This document shows, piece by piece, positions 1-6,908 of a stretch of DNA of 16,815 bases (position 1 is the stretch's first letter; each line of letters opens with the position of its first letter). Source of the DNA: DAIOHQ01 sp036744635 (GTDB lineage Bacteria > Planctomycetota > Phycisphaerae > Tepidisphaerales > Tepidisphaeraceae); NCBI GenBank assembly GCA_036744635.1, contig DAIOHQ010000093.1, positions 1-16,815 of the forward strand. The letters are read 5' to 3'. The notes under the pieces are model-generated. The model ran no database searches and was not told the DNA's origin. It saw only the letters and a program-made list of their open reading frames with translations. A program made the position numbers and the translations under genes.

Positions 1-52
1 GTACCGGGCGAGGGGGCCGGAAAAAGACGGTTGCCAAAAACATGCGCTACAC

Positions 53-72
53 CCCCGCATGGACATGCGGGG
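53..72 (-). terminator. Possible hairpin terminator after the bc-complex gene cluster
   Basis: A perfect 8-bp stem (CCCCGCAT / ATGCGGGG) with a 4-nt loop lies 45 bp beyond the stop codon of the DUF1326 gene, the last gene of the leftward cluster. No U-tract follows directly on the minus strand; a run of five T comes only about 10-15 nt later. It could be a weak or factor-assisted terminator, or just a GC-rich palindrome. Confidence 0.3.
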
Positions 73-116
73 CTGGATTAGTGCGTTTTATGGCGCTCGG
101 CCGCGGGCATTGCTCT

Positions 117-932
117 TCACGACTTGCCGCCGGCGCAGCAGGAGCGAAGCGCGGCGGTGGCATCGGCAGGCTTGTGAGCGTCGGCCTTTTCCTTGGCTTC
201 CGCCGCCGCCACATCCTTGGAATTCATGTCGACGGTGACGACGAAGCCATTGGTGCCGTGAAATTCGAAGGCTTTGTCGGTGAGCTTATATGCTTCGATC
301 TCATTGGCCATCAGCTTGAAGCCGCTGGTGCGCGGGGCGGCCCAGAACTTCATGTGCTCGAGGGTGATGGTCTTGTCGTCCATTCCCTTGTTGGCCTTGA
401 GCTTGATCTGAGCGGCCTTGCCATCGTCCAGGTTGGCCTGGGCGCCATCATCGGTCACTTTCCAGTCAATTGCATAATCCTTGCCGACGGTGAATGAGTT
501 CCACTTCACCGGGAAAATGTGGCTGATGATCTTCTGTACGGCATCGCGCTGCTCCGGGGTGGCGGCCGGTTCGAAATGGATCACGCCCCAGTCCATCTGT
601 CCCTTGGAAAAATCGGAGCCCAGGTCGCCGGCCATCCAGACTTTGATGCCGTCCAGCTTGGTGTCGCCCCAGTTTCCTTTTTCAACTTTGAAGGCATTGT
701 TGAAGCGGCAGTAGCGCTGGGACTTGGCGGAGGCGCCTTCGTCCGGATTGACGTGCAGGGCGGGCTGGCCGGTGAAATAGCACTGGCAGAACATCGGGCA
801 GGAACACCCCTCGATGTTGGCAAGGCTGATCGACCAGTCAGGCTCGGCGGGTTTGCTCTTGGCCGCTTCATCGGCTGCAAGCGACATCGAGGTAAAAAGG
901 CAAACGGTGCAGGCAAGCAAGACTCCACGCAT
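117..932 (-). CDS. Secreted DUF1326 domain-containing protein
   Basis: The 271-aa product begins with an apparent Sec signal peptide (basic MR, hydrophobic core, cleavage near residues 19-20 after SLA/LAA). The mature part opens with the signature EGCSCPMFCQCYF, giving Cys43, Cys45, Cys49 and Cys51 typical of DUF1326 proteins, whose biochemical role is not established. A CC pair lies near the C-terminus (about residues 265-266). The Cys arrangement suggests metal binding or thiol chemistry outside the cytoplasm, which is inference. The ATG at 932 has a good ribosome binding site (AGGAGA, about 7 nt upstream). It is the last gene of the cluster, 86 bp after the petD-like gene, so it may serve maturation or metal supply of the respiratory complex, or may only share its transcript. 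Confidence 0.85.
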   Translation of the reverse strand: MRGVLLACTVCLFTSMSLAADEAAKSKPAEPDWSISLANIEGCSCPMFCQCYFTGQPALHVNPDEGASAKSQRYCRFNNAFKVEKGNWGDTKLDGIKVWMAGDLGSDFSKGQMDWGVIHFEPAATPEQRDAVQKIISHIFPVKWNSFTVGKDYAIDWKVTDDGAQANLDDGKAAQIKLKANKGMDDKTITLEHMKFWAAPRTSGFKLMANEIEAYKLTDKAFEFHGTNGFVVTVDMNSKDVAAAEAKEKADAHKPADATAALRSCCAGGKS

Positions 933-1018
933 GGCAATTCTCCTGTGAAAGATGACTTCACAGCCTATCAGTTGCTTGCGGGAAAACGGAACAGCAAAAA
1001 TCCTGAGAATTCTGCCCG

Positions 1019-2167
1019 CTAAAAACTGGAATTGAACTCCGGGAGGTAGATGAAATACTTCACATTGAACAGCCAGCGCAGAACCATCTTGATGGGCATC
1101 AAGGCCATAAAAAGCAGCAAAATCACCATGAGGCTATAGCGGATGGCGCCCATCTGGAGATACATGCGATTGAAGACGGTCGCGCGAAGAGCGATCGGGG
1201 TGATAATGAGATAGCCAAGCACCAGGAGAAATCCCAGCCATTCCCGATAAAGAGCTTGGAACAAGAGCGGCCAGTTTGGATGCTCGGCTCCGGTCGGCCG
1301 GGCACGGTGCATCAGGAAATTCCAGAACACGTTGGAGACGTCGATGTTATTGAGCGGGTCCTGGCGGTGCGGATCCCAGAACTGGTAGGGGCCAAAGAAG
1401 TTCCAGTTCGGCCCGCGCAGGAAGGTTCCGAAGAAGATCAGCACCACCCAGAGGATGAGGAAGCCGAACAGAAAGGTGGAAATGGCGAAGGGGCGTTCGC
1501 GCAGGGTGTAATAGCCGTTGCCCTTGGGGTTGGTGTCGATGAAGGGCATGGCGCACAGGCCAAGGATGATCAGCCCGGGATAGACCACGCCGGCCATCCA
1601 GGGGTCGTAGTAGACCAGCATTTCCTGCAGGCCCAGGAAGTACCACGGCGCCTTGGCGGGATTGGGAGCATAGCCGGGATTGGCCGGCTGTTCGAGCGGC
1701 GCCTTGGAAAGGATGGCCCACAGCGTGAGGCCGGCGGTGGCGACGATCAGGCAGATTAATTCGGTGTACACCAGATCCGGCCAGACCAGGACCTTGTCGT
1801 CTTTATCTTCTTCCAGCAGCGGCAGGCCGGCCGCCACGCGGGTGTCGTTGAGGGCGGCGCGGCGGAAGGAAACCCATAGGAAGAACATCACGGTCAGCAC
1901 CATGATGGTGATCGGGACGTTATCCGGCTTGGCCACGATGGCGCGGAAGTTGGCATCGCCCATCGAGCCGAAATAGAAGAGGCAAAACAGAATGAACAGC
2001 GTCAATGCGATCGCCGGCTTGGTCCAGGTCTTATACAGCGCCAGCATCAGCACAAACACGAGCATGGCAAGCGGCAGGAAATACTGCGGCGCGGTCAGGG
2101 CGTTGACGACGTTCTTCATTGAGTCGAAGAGGGAGTGGGAAGATGCTGCGGCTAGGAAAATGGTCAT
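1019..2167 (-). CDS. petD: Cytochrome b C-terminal half (subunit IV-like), enlarged, of a b6/bc-type complex
   Basis: This is a membrane subunit of the quinol:acceptor oxidoreductase, forming part of the Qo site. The 382-aa product contains the subunit IV core: VWPDLVY at about 128-134 (compare WPDLLY in chloroplast subunit IV), QPANP at 160-164, and a Qo-loop motif KAPWYFLGLQE at 172-182 in the PEWY position. Further transmembrane segments follow. Canonical subunit IV has about 160 residues and three helices. Here three extra N-terminal helices (about 30-45, 52-67, 85-101) and about two C-terminal helices are added. The Glu of PEWY is not kept (APWY). The ATG at 2167 is chosen because GGAAAG precedes it closely; an in-frame ATG at 2188 has no visible ribosome binding site. 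The start is 42 bp after the coiled-coil gene. Confidence 0.88.
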   Translation of the reverse strand: MTIFLAAASSHSLFDSMKNVVNALTAPQYFLPLAMLVFVLMLALYKTWTKPAIALTLFILFCLFYFGSMGDANFRAIVAKPDNVPITIMVLTVMFFLWVSFRRAALNDTRVAAGLPLLEEDKDDKVLVWPDLVYTELICLIVATAGLTLWAILSKAPLEQPANPGYAPNPAKAPWYFLGLQEMLVYYDPWMAGVVYPGLIILGLCAMPFIDTNPKGNGYYTLRERPFAISTFLFGFLILWVVLIFFGTFLRGPNWNFFGPYQFWDPHRQDPLNNIDVSNVFWNFLMHRARPTGAEHPNWPLLFQALYREWLGFLLVLGYLIITPIALRATVFNRMYLQMGAIRYSLMVILLLFMALMPIKMVLRWLFNVKYFIYLPEFNSSF

Positions 2168-2209
2168 ATTCTTTCCGAATTCATGCATTCAGTAAGGCAC
2201 CCAGCCGGA

Positions 2210-2545
2210 CTAGCTTGCCCGGCGGCGGCGGGCGTTCTGCGTCATTTCCACCTTCACGACGCGTTCGATCCAGTCATCCATCTTGTCGGTCTGTCGATCA
2301 ATCGCGCTGCGGTGGCTGTCCAGTTTCCCTTCGACGCGGGCGATACGCTGGCCAAGCTCGTTGATCACCTCGCGAGTTTGCTCAAACCTGTCATACATCT
2401 CTCGGCGCAGTTCATCTACCTTGTGATCCAAGTTGCGGATATCGGCTCGGATGGCGTTCAACGTCTCCTGTACGCTGGGTAACAGCGAGAGTAACGTCGA
2501 TTCCGCTGCTGACGCAGCCGCTTTCTTCATCATTTCTTTTGCCAT
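2210..2545 (-). CDS. Small coiled-coil protein encoded between petB and petD
   Basis: The 111-aa product is not assigned to any named family. After a short Ala/Lys-rich N-terminus, roughly residues 28-98 form a long heptad-like amphipathic stretch (for example LDHKVDELRREM, then INELGQRIARVEGKL), strongly suggesting a coiled coil. It ends in a basic tail RRRRAS. No signal peptide or membrane segment is visible, so it is probably cytoplasmic or peripheral. The ATG at 2545 has AAGGAG about 6 nt upstream, and that ribosome binding site overlaps the end of petB; the gap between the two genes is only 10 bp, which suggests translational coupling. Its position inside a cytochrome b operon makes a role as an assembly or accessory subunit plausible, but this is inference. 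Confidence 0.75.
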   Translation of the reverse strand: MAKEMMKKAAASAAESTLLSLLPSVQETLNAIRADIRNLDHKVDELRREMYDRFEQTREVINELGQRIARVEGKLDSHRSAIDRQTDKMDDWIERVVKVEMTQNARRRRAS

Positions 2546-2555
2546 GCAAAGCTCC

Positions 2556-3338
2556 TTACAGCGGACCGCTGATCCCGCCATCCTTGCGGATTCTCCAGAA
2601 GTGGATGGCGATCAGCACGGTCACCACCACCGGGATGAAGACGCAGTGCAGCACGTAGAAGCGCAGCAGGGCGTTTTCGCCGACGAAGGTTCCGGCCAGC
2701 AGAAAAAAGCGGGCGTCGCTGCCGGCGTGGATCATCGGGACGTCCGTGCCGGGGAAGGTCATAATGCTGGCAAACGGCCCGCCGGCGCCGACGAAGGGCG
2801 TCGCCTTGGCCATGTTCGAGCCGACGGTGATGGCCCAGATGGCGAGCTGGTCCCACGGCAGCAGATAGCCGGTGAAGCTCAGTAGCATCGTCAGCACCAG
2901 CAGGATCACGCCGACCATCCAGTTGAATTCGCGTGGCGGCTTGTACGACCCCGTCAGGAAGACGCGCATCATGTGCAGCCAGATGGCGATGATCATGGCG
3001 TGGGCGCCCCAGCGGTGAATTTCCCGCAGCAGGCCAAGGGTGACGTGGGCGCGCAAATCCTGGATGTCCTGATAGGCGTATTCGATGACCGGCCGGTAGT
3101 AGAACATCAGCAGCACGCCGCTGACGACTTCGGCAAGAAACAGGAAGAACGTCAGCCCGCCCATGCACCAGGTGAACGACAGCCGGATGCCGCTTTTGCG
3201 CACGGCCACCGGGTGCAGGTGCAGAAACACGTTGCTCATCACCGCCATCACCCGCGTGCGCCGGTCGCGCGGGACGCCGTGGCGGAATATGGAATTCCAA
3301 AACTGCGAATTCCGAAACCAGGTCAGGGGACTTGCCAT
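2556..3338 (-). CDS. petB: Cytochrome b N-terminal half (cytochrome b6-like)
   Basis: This is the core diheme membrane subunit of a bc/b6f-type quinol oxidoreductase. Numbered from the ATG at 3338 (260 aa), the heme ligands are His108 and His122 (13 residues between) and His231 and His246 (14 residues between). The 14-residue gap in the second pair is the cytochrome b6 pattern rather than mitochondrial bc1. Other b6 signatures are YYRP (80-83), FTGYLLPWDQ (155-164) and the C-terminus GISGPL. Cys58 in the WCMGG segment aligns with the b6 Cys (YCLGG) that covalently binds heme ci. An in-frame TTG at 3389, with AAAGGA about 5 nt upstream, is an alternative start adding 17 residues. The gene lies 60 bp after the Rieske gene (10 bp from the TTG). 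Confidence 0.93.
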   Translation of the reverse strand: MASPLTWFRNSQFWNSIFRHGVPRDRRTRVMAVMSNVFLHLHPVAVRKSGIRLSFTWCMGGLTFFLFLAEVVSGVLLMFYYRPVIEYAYQDIQDLRAHVTLGLLREIHRWGAHAMIIAIWLHMMRVFLTGSYKPPREFNWMVGVILLVLTMLLSFTGYLLPWDQLAIWAITVGSNMAKATPFVGAGGPFASIMTFPGTDVPMIHAGSDARFFLLAGTFVGENALLRFYVLHCVFIPVVVTVLIAIHFWRIRKDGGISGPL

Positions 3339-3398
3339 GGTGTTTTCGACCGTGCGGATGGCCTGTGCATGCCGGCCGCGGCGGATCAATCCTTTCCT

Positions 3399-4472
3399 TT
3401 ATGCAAGCGGGATGAAGCTTTCGGGATCATCCCACTGCCCGAGTTCAGAGCGGAAAACCTTGCTCTTGTCGACGTTGATGAAGCCATCGGGGTCTTTGTA
3501 GATCGGGAAGCGCTCCAGCGGGCGCGGGGTCGGGCCTTCGAAATTGACGCCGGTGATGTAATAGCCCGAGCCGTGGCAGGGGCATTTGAACTTCAGATCG
3601 CTCTGCAGCCACGCGGGAATACAGCCGAGATGCGTGCAGATTGTGGAGAGCGCGATGAGCTTGTTCTCGGAAGGCTGGAGATTGACCAGCCAGATGCCAT
3701 CCGGCTTGTACTGCTCGTAGACGCCGGGATTGCCGAAATCGGCCGAGCGGCCGACGCGATAAACCTTCTTGGGTTCCTTCAGCACCTTGGGCCCGAAGAA
3801 ATCCTGGAACATGGCGCCGAAGGTCAGCCCGCAGGCGGCCATGGCGCCCCAGGCGACCGCCAGCGCCATGTTGAAGTTGCGGCGCGAGACTTTCCCGCCG
3901 GCCTTGGAAGCGGCAGCGCGAAGGCGCTCGGCCATCGTGGGCGCCGGTTGATAGGCGCCGCCGACGGCGAGCATGGCGGCGCGCTGGTCGGGCGGGGCGT
4001 TCTTGGGCAAGTTGACAGCGCGCAGCACTTCTTCGGCCTGGTTCACCTCCGCACTCTGACGAATGGTGCTGGCCAGGCCGGCCGAAAGCGATGGGCTGAT
4101 CTTGCTGGTGGAAAGCAGGGCTTGCCATTTGGGGTCCGCCGGCATGAGCGGGACGGCGGCCTTGGCTGGGGCGTGTGCCAAACCCGCGGCGGGGGCCGAC
4201 GCGGTCGTCGGAGCTTCCTTACCCGCCCAGGGCGCGGGGCCTTCCACTTCCTTGGTTGCAAACTTGATGACTTCGACCGGGCAGCCTTCGGCCGCCACGA
4301 TGATCGACGGCGTCAGCGGCTTGAGGAAGTCAGTGCTGGCCGCGGGCGGGCGGATGACGCAGGTTTCTTCCTGGACGTCGAAGACTTCCGGGCAATCGTT
4401 CTCGCAGGAATCGCAGACGATGCAGCCGGGTGCGATCCAGACTTTGGTGATTACTTGATGCGTTTCTGCCAT
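3399..4472 (-). CDS. Ferredoxin-Rieske fusion, iron-sulfur subunit of a bc/b6-type complex
   Basis: This 357-aa protein has two iron-sulfur modules. Residues 1-73 resemble a single-cluster [4Fe-4S] ferredoxin: Cys17, Cys20 and Cys23, extra Cys27, then Cys64 in GCP. A Pro/Ala-rich linker of about 120 residues follows. A Tat-like SRRNF (196-200) then leads a hydrophobic anchor (about 202-222). The C-terminal Rieske domain carries CTHLGC (279-284) and CPCHGSG (297-303), so Cys279, His281, Cys297 and His300 bind [2Fe-2S] and Cys284/Cys299 can form the usual disulfide. Tat export would put the Rieske head outside and leave the ferredoxin in the cytoplasm. It is followed by petB in the same direction. 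Typical Rieske subunits have about 180-220 residues, so the N-terminal half is an addition. Confidence 0.93.
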   Translation of the reverse strand: MAETHQVITKVWIAPGCIVCDSCENDCPEVFDVQEETCVIRPPAASTDFLKPLTPSIIVAAEGCPVEVIKFATKEVEGPAPWAGKEAPTTASAPAAGLAHAPAKAAVPLMPADPKWQALLSTSKISPSLSAGLASTIRQSAEVNQAEEVLRAVNLPKNAPPDQRAAMLAVGGAYQPAPTMAERLRAAASKAGGKVSRRNFNMALAVAWGAMAACGLTFGAMFQDFFGPKVLKEPKKVYRVGRSADFGNPGVYEQYKPDGIWLVNLQPSENKLIALSTICTHLGCIPAWLQSDLKFKCPCHGSGYYITGVNFEGPTPRPLERFPIYKDPDGFINVDKSKVFRSELGQWDDPESFIPLA

Positions 4473-4556
4473 GGTGATGGTCTCAAAAGCGAAGCGCGAA
4501 ATGTATGCACAAGTCGTTCACGGTGCAACTGCATTTGGAGCACTCATAATTCAATC

Positions 4557-4570
4557 AGACCAATTGGTCT
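4557..4570. promoter_or_regulatory. Perfect 14-bp palindrome upstream of the ferredoxin-Rieske gene
   Basis: AGACCAATTGGTCT is a perfect dyad lying 85 bp upstream of the ferredoxin-Rieske ATG, in the 124-bp gap after the HEAT-like gene. This is the largest gap inside the cluster apart from intergenic spacers, so a second promoter with an operator here is plausible. No convincing -35/-10 pair was found beside it. The regulator is unknown. Confidence 0.35.
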
Positions 4571-4596
4571 TATGCGCGCCTCGTATCACAAAAACT

Positions 4597-5685
4597 CTAC
4601 TCGATCGTTCCTTCGCCTTTGAGAATTTCTTCGCCGGCGGCGCGGACGCGGGGCGAGGGATCGTTCCTGGCAAGATCGCGCAATTTGTCCTGCACCGCCG
4701 GCACCTCCAGATGTCGGGCGCCGGACATGGTGTTGATCAGGATGCGCTGCTGTTCCTGTTCGCTGAGCTTTCGTAACACGGGGTTCTTGGGATCGCTCTC
4801 GCGATCGAAGTAACGAAGTTCCTTCAGCTCCTGGCGGCTGAGGAGCTTGAGGATGGTGTCGGCCACCTCCGGCTGATTCAATTGCGCCAGCGACAGCGAG
4901 GCATCCCAGACCAATTCGACTTCTTTCTCATCGGTGTTGCGGGTGGCGGATTGCAGGGCGGCGATGGCGTCGCGATCATCCCCAGAAGCCAGCGGGCCGA
5001 GCACCGTGGCGGCCGCCATGCGCACGTCGAGGTCTTCGCTGGGCGATGCGAGCCGGGCGATGAGCTTGGGAATGATCTGTTTCGCCTCGGCCCGGCCTTT
5101 CCAATAAACGGTGGCCAGCACCGCGGCCTTGCGGGCGGCCAGTTCCGGAGCGTCGGCATATTTCAACAGCGCCTGCAGGGCGCGCTGGCGGGCCGCCAAC
5201 GATTCGGCGGAGTCGGTGGTGGGATGGCGCGGATCGATCTGCCAGGCCCGGCCAAGGGCAAGCAGCAGCACCTCGCGGACCTCTCCTTCGTTGTCGCTGG
5301 TGTGGTTGTCGAGGATGTCGATGAGCTGATCGGTCAACTCGATGCGCTGCCCTTCGCTCAGGCCCTGCTTCATGTGATCGACGAGGGCTTTGGCATCCAT
5401 GTAGCGCTGTTTGGAGGCCGGGCCGACCAGCACGTCGGCGGTCCGCCCGCCGCCGGAATTCTTCAGCCGCTCCAGGGCTTTCTCGGCGGAAATCGGCCCG
5501 CCCGCCATCCGCCCGATCAGCATCATCACCCCCACCGCCGCGGCGACGATCAGCAGGGGAATGAGAAACAGCCGGACAATGAGCTTCGCCGACGGCGGCT
5601 CGACGGAAGGTGTGGAATCACCCGCCGGCGCGGCGACATCGGCCAGATCGGACGGCATGGGAAGCGGGTCGGTTTCGGTTGGCAT
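4597..5685 (-). CDS. Membrane-anchored HEAT-repeat-like protein
   Basis: The 362-aa product starts with a Pro/Ser/Ala-rich cytoplasmic-type segment, then has one clear transmembrane helix at about residues 35-57. A long helical region with HEAT-like repeats follows, recognisable from segments such as LDVRMAAATVLGPLAS and SPRVRAAGEEIL. HEAT repeats form protein-binding solenoids, so a scaffold or assembly role is likely, but no catalytic motif is seen. The ATG at 5685 is preferred over an in-frame TTG at 5709; neither has a clear ribosome binding site. It is the first gene of the leftward cluster, 124 bp upstream of the ferredoxin-Rieske gene, so it may belong functionally to the complex. Similar proteins near respiratory genes are familiar from planctomycetes, although this is from memory. 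Confidence 0.75.
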   Translation of the reverse strand: MPTETDPLPMPSDLADVAAPAGDSTPSVEPPSAKLIVRLFLIPLLIVAAAVGVMMLIGRMAGGPISAEKALERLKNSGGGRTADVLVGPASKQRYMDAKALVDHMKQGLSEGQRIELTDQLIDILDNHTSDNEGEVREVLLLALGRAWQIDPRHPTTDSAESLAARQRALQALLKYADAPELAARKAAVLATVYWKGRAEAKQIIPKLIARLASPSEDLDVRMAAATVLGPLASGDDRDAIAALQSATRNTDEKEVELVWDASLSLAQLNQPEVADTILKLLSRQELKELRYFDRESDPKNPVLRKLSEQEQQRILINTMSGARHLEVPAVQDKLRDLARNDPSPRVRAAGEEILKGEGTIE

Positions 5686-5697
5686 CGGTATTCGTGA

Positions 5698-5725
5698 ATT
5701 ATTGCACAAACAGGTTGTGATGCAA
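5698..5725 (-). promoter_or_regulatory. Weak candidate promoter for the leftward gene cluster
   Basis: On the minus strand TTGCAT (5720-5725) and AATAAT (5698-5703) are 16 bp apart, resembling -35 and -10 boxes. The box pair overlaps an imperfect dyad, with TTGCACAA at 5702-5709 and TTGTG plus TGCAA at 5715-5725. Transcription would begin almost at the ATG at 5685, so the leader would be very short. The match is modest and could be chance. Confidence 0.2.
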
Positions 5726-6127
5726 AGACAACTGCTGCGCAGTCTTCATCTGGGTGCGCCCACAAATCCGGGCAACGCCTTGTTCGCCGCCGTACCATCC
5801 GCGTTCCTGATAGCGCCAGCGGGGGTGGTGCGCAGGAATCTGACACGTTTCCCGGAAAAATGGGCGCACCCCTTCATCTTCCATTCTTGAACGGGCGCAC
5901 GATGATGTCAAACGCAGGAGAATGAAATGCTGAATGATGAATGATCGGGTGTAACCCTTGTTTGTGGCGGCCCCACCTCCTACCACCTCTCCCGGTACTC
6001 CGGGGGAGGGTTGGGGTGGGGGCCTTTCCACAATCTCCACAGTCGAGCGCTACACCCTGAATGATCAATGCGACGTGCTGACGTGTCGCTCGGCGCTGCC
6101 GGCCATCCTAAAATCCAATGGTGGCGC
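5710..6127. other. Intergenic region between divergent genes, with no gene seen
   Basis: This 418-bp spacer separates the leftward respiratory cluster from the rightward split gene. No reading frame in it has a recognisable product. It contains a low-complexity stretch rich in GAATGAT words (about 5925-5945) and a palindromic element at 5969-6024. A near-perfect 14-bp direct repeat (5930-5943 and 6057-6070, one mismatch) brackets the palindrome. Confidence 0.6.
5969..6024. repeat. Imperfect palindromic intergenic element (REP-like)
   Basis: The core stem is 5986-5995 paired with 6000-6009 (10 bp, one G-T pair, loop TACT). An outer stem pairs GGCCCCACC at 5969-5977 with 6015-6024, allowing a bulge. 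Sequences of this CTCTCCCGG-loop-CCGGGGGAG type are, from memory, dispersed repeats in planctomycete-like genomes. It could also act as a transcription terminator or mRNA end. Confidence 0.55.
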
Positions 6128-6826
6128 ATGACCTCACTCAGCAGCCAACTTCGCTCACTTGCGACGGCCCCAGTGGCCACTTCGCGCTACGTCGGGGAGA
6201 TCGTGTATGTCTATGCTTTCGACGTGGCCTACGAGATGGTGCGCAAGCCGGTGACGGAACTGCTCGGCCAGCCGGTGGCGCAATTCGTGGTCGATGCCTC
6301 CAAGCGCAGCCCGCGGCAGCTTTTTTTCTATCGGCCGCAGATGGTGCGCCTGCCGGCGCTGGAGCGGATCGGCCCGCGCGGCCCGCTGCGGCTGGAGCGC
6401 ACCGTGAAACTGCTGCCGGTGGGGGCGATCAGCGTGACCGTGCGCATCCCCTTCGAGGTCGACAAGCTGCAGGACCTGGTGGCTTTCCACGACCTGCGTT
6501 TCAATGATGGCACCTATCTGTACGACCAGGTGGTGCAGCTTGCCGAGGATGTCCGCCGCGAGTTGGCGGCCTATTACGTCCGGCCGGTGGCGCAGCTCGC
6601 CAACGAAGAGGCCTACACCGTCTTCTGCATCGACAGCAAGCGCTCGACGTTCCCAGCCTCGGATGCGCAGTTGAACAATAGCGACGAAGCGACGGAGCGA
6701 CGAAGCTACGAAGGGACAGGCCTTCTCCCCTCCGTCGCTCCGTCGCTCCGTCGCTTCTTCCACCCATTTTCGCACCGAGGCGTGGTTCAACGCCCACCGC
6801 CGCGAGATCGCCGCGCTGCTCACTGA
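6128..6826 (+). CDS. N-terminal part of a split gene for a membrane protein of unknown function
   Basis: The product is not recognised. From the ATG at 6128 about 175 residues are natural protein (to Phe at 6650-6652). After that the frame runs into a palindromic repeat (6653-6770) and continues out of frame as Arg/Pro-rich sequence to a stop at 6826. The native part begins with a Ser/Thr-rich leader, then mixed alpha/beta sequence, for example GEIVYVYAFDVAYEM and VTVRIPFEVDKLQDL. The rest of the protein continues at 6771 in a different frame. Removing 118 bp (6653-6770) would rejoin the two parts into a protein of about 382 aa. The ribosome binding site is weak (GGTGG). The fragment is probably not functional unless frameshifting or separate translation occurs. 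Confidence 0.6.
   Translation: MTSLSSQLRSLATAPVATSRYVGEIVYVYAFDVAYEMVRKPVTELLGQPVAQFVVDASKRSPRQLFFYRPQMVRLPALERIGPRGPLRLERTVKLLPVGAISVTVRIPFEVDKLQDLVAFHDLRFNDGTYLYDQVVQLAEDVRRELAAYYVRPVAQLANEEAYTVFCIDSKRSTFPASDAQLNNSDEATERRSYEGTGLLPSVAPSLRRFFHPFSHRGVVQRPPPRDRRAAH
6653..6770. repeat. Palindromic repeat inserted in a coding region
   Basis: A long imperfect hairpin spans about 6681-6757. The left arm has four 8-bp units of the form GCGACGRA (6681-6712, the last one variant) and the right arm three inverted units TCCGTCGC (6731-6754). The deduced insert is 118 bp (remainder 1 on division by 3), which explains why the coding frame changes exactly here. The flanking reading frames rejoin cleanly as Ser-Thr-Phe followed by Arg-Thr-Glu-Ala-Trp-Phe. 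The exact ends are inferred from frame and protein sense, not from a target duplication. Confidence 0.7.
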
Positions 6827-6908
6827 GGAGCCGGACCCCGCCCATCTTTCCCGCCAGGAGGCCGATGAATCCACCGGCCGATTTTTCAGCTATTACGATC
6901 ACGACCTG

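Noticed and set aside
2973..4622. A 549-codon plus-strand frame
   Set aside because: Antisense to petB and the ferredoxin-Rieske gene; composition is that of a shadow frame with no motif.
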